From: Avena insularis
Taxonomy: Eukaryota > Streptophyta > Magnoliopsida > Poales > Poaceae
Direction: 5' to 3'
DNA length: 64,000 bases
NCBI GenBank assembly: GCA_023614405.1
Contig: CM042685.1
Coordinates: 184,670,257 to 184,734,256, forward strand
The notes under the pieces were generated by a model. The model was not told the DNA's origin. It ran no database searches and saw nothing but the letters and a program-made list of their open reading frames with translations. Positions 59,952 to 64,000 of the stretch are shown here, in pieces; the stretch's first letter is position 1; every line of letters begins with the position of its first letter. A program made the translations under genes and the position numbers.

Positions 59952-60044
59952 ATAGCCAAGTTGGATTACATACTTTCTGTAGAAAGTGATACATTTGTCC
60001 CAACAAATGATGACAATCTGGATAAAGTTTCTGACAGTCATCTC
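59952..60044 (+). pseudogene. O-fucosyltransferase-like fragment
   Basis: The frame reads LDYILSVESDTFVPTNDDNL and then DKVSDSH. Plant GDP-fucose O-fucosyltransferase family proteins have a closely similar conserved C-terminal stretch (LDYIV..ESD.F.PT.D.NM.KVV.GHRRY). Only about 30 residues are present, with no companion domains, so this is a fragment carried by the Helitron in the opposite orientation. It cannot encode an enzyme. Confidence 0.45.
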
Positions 60045-60710
60045 ATGTTTTCTTTGATGTTTGTCATACAACATATTATTTTGTACTATACCAACCTCAA
60101 ATATCTCCTTGTCTTAGTTTCATGTGCCTCTGGATTGTTCAACAATACCTTCTCTGCAATATCGTATCTACGGATCTTTGAGTGGACAGTTGCCCAATTC
60201 TCACATGTGAATTTGAACGTTATGTATAGGTGATTGGATGGTGGATGTCATGTGAATTTAACACAAAATGCTGCTCTTTATATAGTGAGGATTTGCAAAG
60301 CAACGGGCCATCAATAAGTTCCTTCAATGGTAACTGAATTCATTTTTCATCACGCTTTTAGTAGAGATATATGGTATTGGTCATACTGATGACAAGGTCC
60401 TTGTTCTTGAGTTTCCTGTGATGAATCCAAAAATGATATATGGGCTTGCTATACATCTTATTTTGGATTCCATGCCATATATTAGTTAAAGAATTTAGAT
60501 CAGTTATAGAATTTATTTATTGGGTTGTTCATTTGAAAAATCTATGTGACAAATCTGGTGTTTATTAACAAATTAATATATAGAGTCGCTGTGACTGACT
60601 ATTGACATGGTAATGGTAAATATGTTGAATGTCATGATATGGTGGTGTTGCATATTAATTTCCTAGTAATCTTCTCATAATCATGAAAGCAATGGTTCGT
60701 TTCTAAAACA

Positions 60711-61345
60711 TTGTATTGTCACCTTTTACAGGATGGCGAAGCCGGAGGAGGCGATGCAGGGGCGCCCGCACACCCGACGGTGCGATGCAGTAGGGTGTAC
60801 GCGGTGGCGAAGGTGGAGATGATAGTGGTGGCAATGTTGTCGTCTAGGATGGCGTCGATAGCAGCGCAAGGAATATGGCGATGGCGTCATCCAGGAAGGC
60901 GTTTGATGGCGACGGCGGTGAAGGACGGCGGCGAAGGCGGTGATGGCGGATATGGTTCCATGAAGTGCTGCGATGGAGTCGTCCAAGAAGGCGTTTGATG
61001 GCGACGGCGGCAATGACGGCAATGGCGGCGAAGGACGGCCACAATGGCGGCGAAGGCGGTGATGGCTGCTATGGTGCCGTCAAGTGCGGCGATGGAATCA
61101 TCCAGGAAGTCGTCGATGGTGACAACGCCAAGGATGGAGGAGAGGTAGGCGACAAAAGCGGTGGCGATCTAAGAGGCGACGAAGGCGGAGATGGTGGCGA
61201 CCTAATAGGCGACAAAGCAGGCGGATATGGTGGCGACCTAAGAGGCGTGGGTTTATGGACACCAGATCATGGGTGTGATCGTTTCCTTTTTGTGTTTTTT
61301 CTAGCCAAGGGGTACGCGGGTGGGTTGTCATGCTCCAGAGCATAG
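60711..61345. repeat. GGCGATGGC-rich degenerate tandem repeat
   Basis: Units with (A/C)TCCAGGAAG(G/T)CGT...GATGG and GGCGAAGGCGGTGATGGC recur near 60886, 60978 and 61097, at spacings of roughly 95-120 bp, then shorter GGCGACCTAA units to about 61250. Open frames here on both strands are glycine- or histidine-rich products of the repeat. Confidence 0.7.
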
Positions 61346-61497
61346 TCCGGCAAAGCGTATTGCTATGTGCACCCAGGCGGATGGTTAGGATACTATAAAC
61401 CGTAGGATGGAGATATCGTTTGGTTGTAAGTGGCTGTATATGTCTGTTCGGGTGTCTTTAGCAAAGTTTTTGTTCGTGGCTTTATTAGTAGTAGAGA

Positions 61498-61681
61498 TGG
61501 AGTAGAACATGCATGTGGAGAAAAAGAGTTAGGAAAGCGTTTACATTTGTTCACATATGTGCATGCAAGCATTTTGTTCTTTTCACACGGGAGTAATTAC
61601 AGAGATTAAGTGCTTTTGTGTCTAAGTATTTTAGGATTGCATGGTTTGTAAATTGTGTCCTTTAAACCGGGACGGAGGGAG
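61498..61681. mobile_element. Stowaway-like MITE, right half
   Basis: It continues the element begun at 55738 and ends TTTAAACCGGGACGGAGGGAG before TA (61682-61683). Its last 35 bp are the inverse of the left end. Confidence 0.92.
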
Positions 61682-61723
61682 TAATCAATCTGGCAATTTA
61701 TGCATAATAAATCTCGTAGTTAA

Positions 61724-62022
61724 GGTTGGTCTTAGTGGGAGTATCATAACTACTCCCACCGTAGTATCACGTTGTAAAAAATCTAATGTGACAGAATAAT
61801 TAATGAAGAAAGAGATGGTTAAAGTATCATTCATAACACGTAAAACTAGAAAATTATCATACAAATAAATCCTGTACACAATTTTGTATTGAGATTCTAA
61901 AAATCATTGAATATAGTAATAATATGATACTACCATATAATACTATGCACTATGGAGATAATATCATATACTAGTATCATATGCATGATACTAGTAGTAT
62001 GATACTATCATCATGACCAGCC
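61724..62022. mobile_element. Tourist-like (PIF/Harbinger) MITE, 299 bp
   Basis: Ends GGTTGGTCTTAGTGGGAGTA and an inverse ending CATCATGACCAGCC, with TAA on both sides (61721-61723 and 62023-62025). The interior is rich in GTATCAT/ATGATAC. Confidence 0.88.
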
Positions 62023-62053
62023 TAAATCTTGTTAATCTGGCAATTAGAAATCT

Positions 62054-62615
62054 TATTAAAATGGCGAAGGAGGCTCTAGTTGTTCTTGAGGTTCCACGAG
62101 ATAAGGCAATGATCATGCCTGGACATGGATGGAGCTCGCCGAAAGAGGGTATAGTGAAGTTAAACACCGACGGTGGGCTTTCCTTGAATGCTCGGAGGGG
62201 TGGTACGGGTGGCGTTGCCAGATCACACTCTACATATTTGGGTGCTTGGAGCAAACCTCATGAAGGGATAAGTGATCCCCTGATTGCTGAAGCTTTGGCG
62301 GTTCGTGACGGGATCATCTTTGCGAAATTAAGAGGATATCCTAAGGTGGTGGTGGAGACTGACTGTCTTGATTTCGTGGAGTTTTGGAGCTCTCGTTCAG
62401 TGATGATACCGATTCTTTTTGAGAAAGGAGAGTTGTCTAGTTGTTTCTCCTCGTTTTTTATTTTTCATGTCTCAAGATCAAGAAACCACTCGGCTCATTT
62501 GTGTGCAAAGTGTGTTTGCAACATGATGCAAACTGATAGCTGGCTTGATTGTATTCCAGACTTCCTGACCACAAGTATTCAGGCTGATTGGTCGGGTTGT
62601 GTGATTTATGAATAA
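62054..62615 (+). CDS. LINE RNase H domain, partial ORF2
   Basis: The frame is uninterrupted from the left border to TAA at 62613-62615, about 187 codons belonging to the element. It is the plant LINE-type RNase H (RVT_3) domain: GHGWSSPKEGIVKLNTDGG, GGTGGVARS, LIAEALAVRDGI, VVVETDCLDF and SRNHSAHLCAK. The acidic residues of the active site (Asp in NTDG, Glu in AEAL, Asp in ETDC) are present. In an intact LINE this domain removes RNA from the RNA-DNA hybrid. Here there is no promoter or own start; an ATG at 62013 is in frame but lies in flanking MITE sequence. Confidence 0.9.
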
Positions 62616-62645
62616 AGCGATACGAAGTTTCCCCGTAAAAAAAAA
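62054..62645 (+). mobile_element. 5'-truncated LINE with perfect target duplication
   Basis: It is bounded by TTAGAAATCT at 62044-62053 and 62646-62655. The 3' end has AATAAA (62611-62616) and nine A (62637-62645). Only the RNase H end of the second ORF was copied, as is usual for target-primed reverse transcription. Confidence 0.93.
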
Positions 62646-62666
62646 TTAGAAATCTCTATGGACCTA

Positions 62667-62903
62667 CTACCTCCATTCCGGTTTATAAGACAAATACGTA
62701 TTTCGAGAAAATAGTTTGACCGTAAATTTGGTCAACAAAATATAAACTATATTTAACAAAAATTATATCATTAGATTCATATTCAAAATACGCTTCTAAT
62801 GATACAATTTTTGTGACATATGATTTATATATTGTTTACTAAATTTACGGTCAAACTATTATCTTGAAGTTCGTATTAGCCCTATAATCCGGAATGGAGG
62901 GAT
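62667..62903. mobile_element. Stowaway-like MITE, 237 bp
   Basis: Ends CTACCTCCATTCCGG and CCGGAATGGAGGGAT, with TA outside. Long arms pair (AATAGTTTGACCGTAAATTT and AAATTTACGGTCAAACTATT), so the unit forms a hairpin. Confidence 0.88.
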
Positions 62904-63056
62904 TATTAACCTTACAGACATACAGCGTATGTGTGATAAAGCTATGATAGAATTTTAAGAATCACAGTAGTGAGCATACTAGTGGGCTGCAACATAAGAG
63001 CGAAAAACCATGTAAAAAACTTGTCTATGAGCAGGAACATGTGGGTGAGAATTTTA

Positions 63057-63109
63057 CTACTTTCGTTCTAAAATAGATGTCTCAGATTTATTAAAAATTT
63101 AGATAAATA
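63057..63109. repeat. Left arm of a Stowaway MITE, cut by a Helitron
   Basis: CTACTTTCGTTCTAAAATAG, then ATGTCTCAGATTTATT, resembles the left arm of a common grass Stowaway. It stops at A 63109, where the second Helitron end begins. Confidence 0.6.
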
Positions 63110-64000
63110 CTAGCTGAATGCCCGTGCGTTGCTACGGGTTATTGTTCCTGTCCTTTCCTACCTTATTGTCTCGAAGTTCCTCCCTCCTAGTCTGTAGTCA
63201 ATTCTTTGTTTAGCTTGGCAGATCTTCTACTCTAGCATGACCCACTATGTATCATCCAAAATTAGTGTCTTAATTAGTCGAGTAATTCATTAAAGTTGTT
63301 TGCAATTTTTGCTTGTTAGTACGGGCTACCTACATTGTGATGAAGTCATGAGTTGGTTTGTTCTCTTCAAATCTATCAACTTTATGCGATGCATGCAAGA
63401 TAGACAATTGTTTCAATTGTATTATAAAACATGGTCAATAAAGATTATCAATTGATGGTGCCTATAAGACAAAACCAGATGCAAAAGTATTATCACAAAA
63501 TCACTAACAATTCCAGAAATCTGGAGCAACCGGAAAGTCAACAAAACATCAATTCCTTGTTTTATTGAAGTAAATGTGTAAGAGACAGACAAACATAATG
63601 AATTAATGGACGTTAGTCCAACTTTGAAACAAAACATGTATCCTTTTTCCACTGCAGTTCTAACACTCGGAAGCCTACTTTTCTAGGTCTAACTTTCCCG
63701 CCTCAACAATTCCCTAGATTCCGTCTTCCAACTGCATGTCTACGGCATCTCTTCATAGGAATGTGTCGCACAAACTACAATTGAGTGCTGTCAGGCGTAT
63801 TAAACATAAGCGCCCACATGCATTGAAAATGTGATTTTCCCTACCTTTTTTCTTTTAATTAAAGCCATCGGGAGGACAATACCGTTATATAGAGGACTGG
63901 AGAAGCAACAGACTAAAATTAAACTGGCCATTCATGTTCAACCCTAATCATATTGCTCCAGTCCACTTCCATTGCATAATAATACGAGCCTTGTAGCAAC
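63110..64000 (-). mobile_element. Second Helitron, 3' end (continues past the window)
   Basis: On the minus strand the sequence ends with a hairpin (CCCGT...ACGGG, 63121-63125 and 63134-63138), seven bases and CTAG (63110-63113), followed by T. The body lies to the right and its 5' end is not in the window. A 76-codon minus frame at 63422-63652 shows no known motif. Confidence 0.75.

Larger units (their letters stand above)
55818..61497 (-). mobile_element. Non-autonomous Helitron, 5.68 kb
   Basis: On the minus strand it begins TCTCTACTACTAATAAAG (right border 61497) and ends with a hairpin, nine bases and CTAG (left border 55818), inserted between A and T. These are the classic Helitron rules. 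The borders are confirmed because the flanks are the two halves of one 264-bp MITE that join at A/T. No Rep/helicase is readable, so it is non-autonomous. It carries nested MITEs, a retroposon tail, two phased exons (58624-59130), an O-fucosyltransferase-like fragment and a GGCGATGGC-rich repeat. Confidence 0.9.

Overview
This is plant nuclear DNA, almost certainly from a Triticeae grass (wheat, barley or Aegilops type). The evidence is BARE-1/WIS/Angela-type Copia LTRs of about 1.85 kb that open TGTTGGAGATATGCCCTAG, many Stowaway (CTCCCTCCGT...) and Tourist-like MITEs, Helitron ends, LINE tails, and one host gene with ordinary GT-AG introns. Bacterial-style features do not apply.

Layout. (1) 2.8-9.6 kb, minus strand: the 5' half of a host gene, the plant homologue of TTC27. 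Seven exons join in frame into 488 codons; the C-terminal TPR half is not in the window. Its introns hold Stowaway MITEs, tandem duplications and a retroposon. (2) 10.3-10.8 kb: a broken PIF/Harbinger transposase, fused at a 5-bp microhomology to a truncated Copia element. (3) 10.8-44.6 kb: a nest of Angela/BARE-type Copia elements. A remnant LTR (B) is split into three pieces (13951-14724, 26318-26557, 44329-44554). Inside it sit element D (5'-truncated), full-length element A (14725-26317, TSD CCTTT) and full-length element C (26558-44328, TSD TGCGG). A is interrupted by a 2.36-kb solo LTR (TSD CAGAC) and a 344-bp TRIM with identical LTRs. C is interrupted by an 8.8-kb minus-strand non-autonomous element with giant LTRs of about 3.9 kb around only 1.0 kb of non-coding interior (LARD-like). 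Without their guests A and C are about 8.9 kb each, the normal length for this family. (4) 44.6-47.5 kb: decayed LTR-element-like DNA with a 26-bp minisatellite. (5) 47.5-55.7 kb: intergenic DNA with an inverted pair of Tourist-like MITEs and a GCTACA-rich tract. (6) 55.8-61.5 kb: a 5.68-kb minus-strand Helitron whose two ends are fixed because it splits one MITE into exact halves. It carries gene-like fragments, including an O-fucosyltransferase-like piece and two phase-matched exons of unknown origin. (7) 61.7-64 kb: a Tourist MITE, a 5'-truncated LINE with an uninterrupted RNase H domain and clean TSD, a Stowaway MITE, and the 3' end of a second Helitron that runs off the window.

Apart from the TTC27-like gene, nearly all recognisable coding sequence belongs to transposable elements and is broken by stops, frameshifts or insertions. 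The nesting gives a relative order of events: B, then D, A and C, then the LARD-like element, the solo LTR and the TRIM. The most interesting observations are the Helitron with captured fragments, the LARD-like element with an ORF kept in both LTRs, and a roughly 420-bp LTR segment in A that matches element D instead of A's own other LTR.
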